Source: Saprospiraceae bacterium UBA2329
Lineage (GTDB): Bacteria > Bacteroidota > Bacteroidia > Chitinophagales > Saprospiraceae
Assembly (NCBI GenBank): GCA_002344975.1
Contig: DDUV01000078.1
Span: 1 to 6,999, forward strand
Direction: 5' to 3'
DNA length: 6,999 nt
The translations under genes were made by a program, and so were the position numbers. Under the pieces are notes generated by a model, which was given only the letters and a program-made list of their open reading frames with translations, did not search any database and had not been told where the DNA came from. Below are positions 6,819 through 6,999 of this stretch, in pieces (position 1 is the stretch's first letter; the number at the start of each line of letters is the position of its first letter).

Positions 6819-6999
6819 TTATTCCCGTTGCAATACCACCCGCCGCGTCGCGTCCGGCAGATCGTGCGATTTGATTTTTACAAAATACATCCCGCCGGCA
6901 TACTGCGACAGATTCAGGTTCTCCATCGTTGTCTGCACCTCCTCTATCTCTCTGAACTGCAACAACTTGCCTTCAATGCTGTACACCTCTATCCGCACA
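6819..6999 (-). CDS. C-terminal end of a secreted protein with T9SS type A sorting domain (partial, runs off right edge)
   Basis: Only the last 59 codons and the TAA stop (6821-6819) are present; the gene begins beyond the right edge. The visible protein starts VRIEVYSIEGKLLQ, continues through LNLSQYAGGMYFVKI, and ends TRRVVLQRE. This is the standard layout of the por secretion system / T9SS type A C-terminal sorting domain: a V-Y-S/D-I-x-G-K strand, then L-x-L-S-x-Y-A-x-G-x-Y-F-V, then a short basic tail ending near a V-V-x-Q motif. The domain targets cargo across the outer membrane through the T9SS and is normally removed on attachment or release. The identity of the cargo cannot be told from this fragment. 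The gene ends at its own terminator and is not obviously in an operon with the HTCS. Confidence 0.88.
   Translation of the reverse strand, partial: VRIEVYSIEGKLLQFREIEEVQTTMENLNLSQYAGGMYFVKIKSHDLPDATRRVVLQRE

Overview
The window comes from a member of the Bacteroidota, most likely of the Saprospiraceae/Lewinella type. This is inferred from a one-piece hybrid two-component regulator (HTCS), a type IX secretion (T9SS) sorting tail, a secreted beta-helix protein with polymorphic-outer-membrane-protein (Pmp) repeats, and a promoter that fits the Bacteroidota consensus (TTTG / TAnnTTTG). All three supported genes lie on the minus strand, so the window reads right to left. Nothing on the plus strand looks like a gene.

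Right edge (6999 to about 6700): the last 59 residues of a secreted protein, consisting of a T9SS type A sorting domain, followed by a textbook intrinsic terminator (10-bp stem, 8-U run). The next 300 bp or so (about 6405 to 6697) are non-coding, GC-rich and full of inverted repeats, and look like a mosaic of dispersed intergenic palindromes.

Centre (6341 to 2280): a complete 1353-residue HTCS with its own promoter. It has a signal peptide, a long periplasmic two-component propeller region, a Y_Y_Y domain, one membrane helix, HisKA, HATPase, a receiver domain and an AraC-type DNA-binding domain. All catalytic residues are present.

Left (2063 to the left edge): after a 216-bp gap, a secreted protein that is open to the window edge (687 codons visible). 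It has a signal peptide, a proprotein-convertase P-domain, and then a right-handed parallel beta-helix with nine Pmp-type rungs. Its C-terminus lies outside the window.

The most interesting feature is in the gap between the regulator and the beta-helix gene. Four GTTAC-centred direct repeats form two pairs, each pair spaced exactly 21 bp, with the two pairs 28 bp apart. A 21-bp spacing between directly repeated half-sites suits an AraC-type dimer, so the inference is that the HTCS senses an extracellular ligand and activates the downstream surface-protein gene. No SusC/SusD pair or glycoside hydrolase is visible, so this does not look like the usual polysaccharide-utilisation setting for an HTCS.
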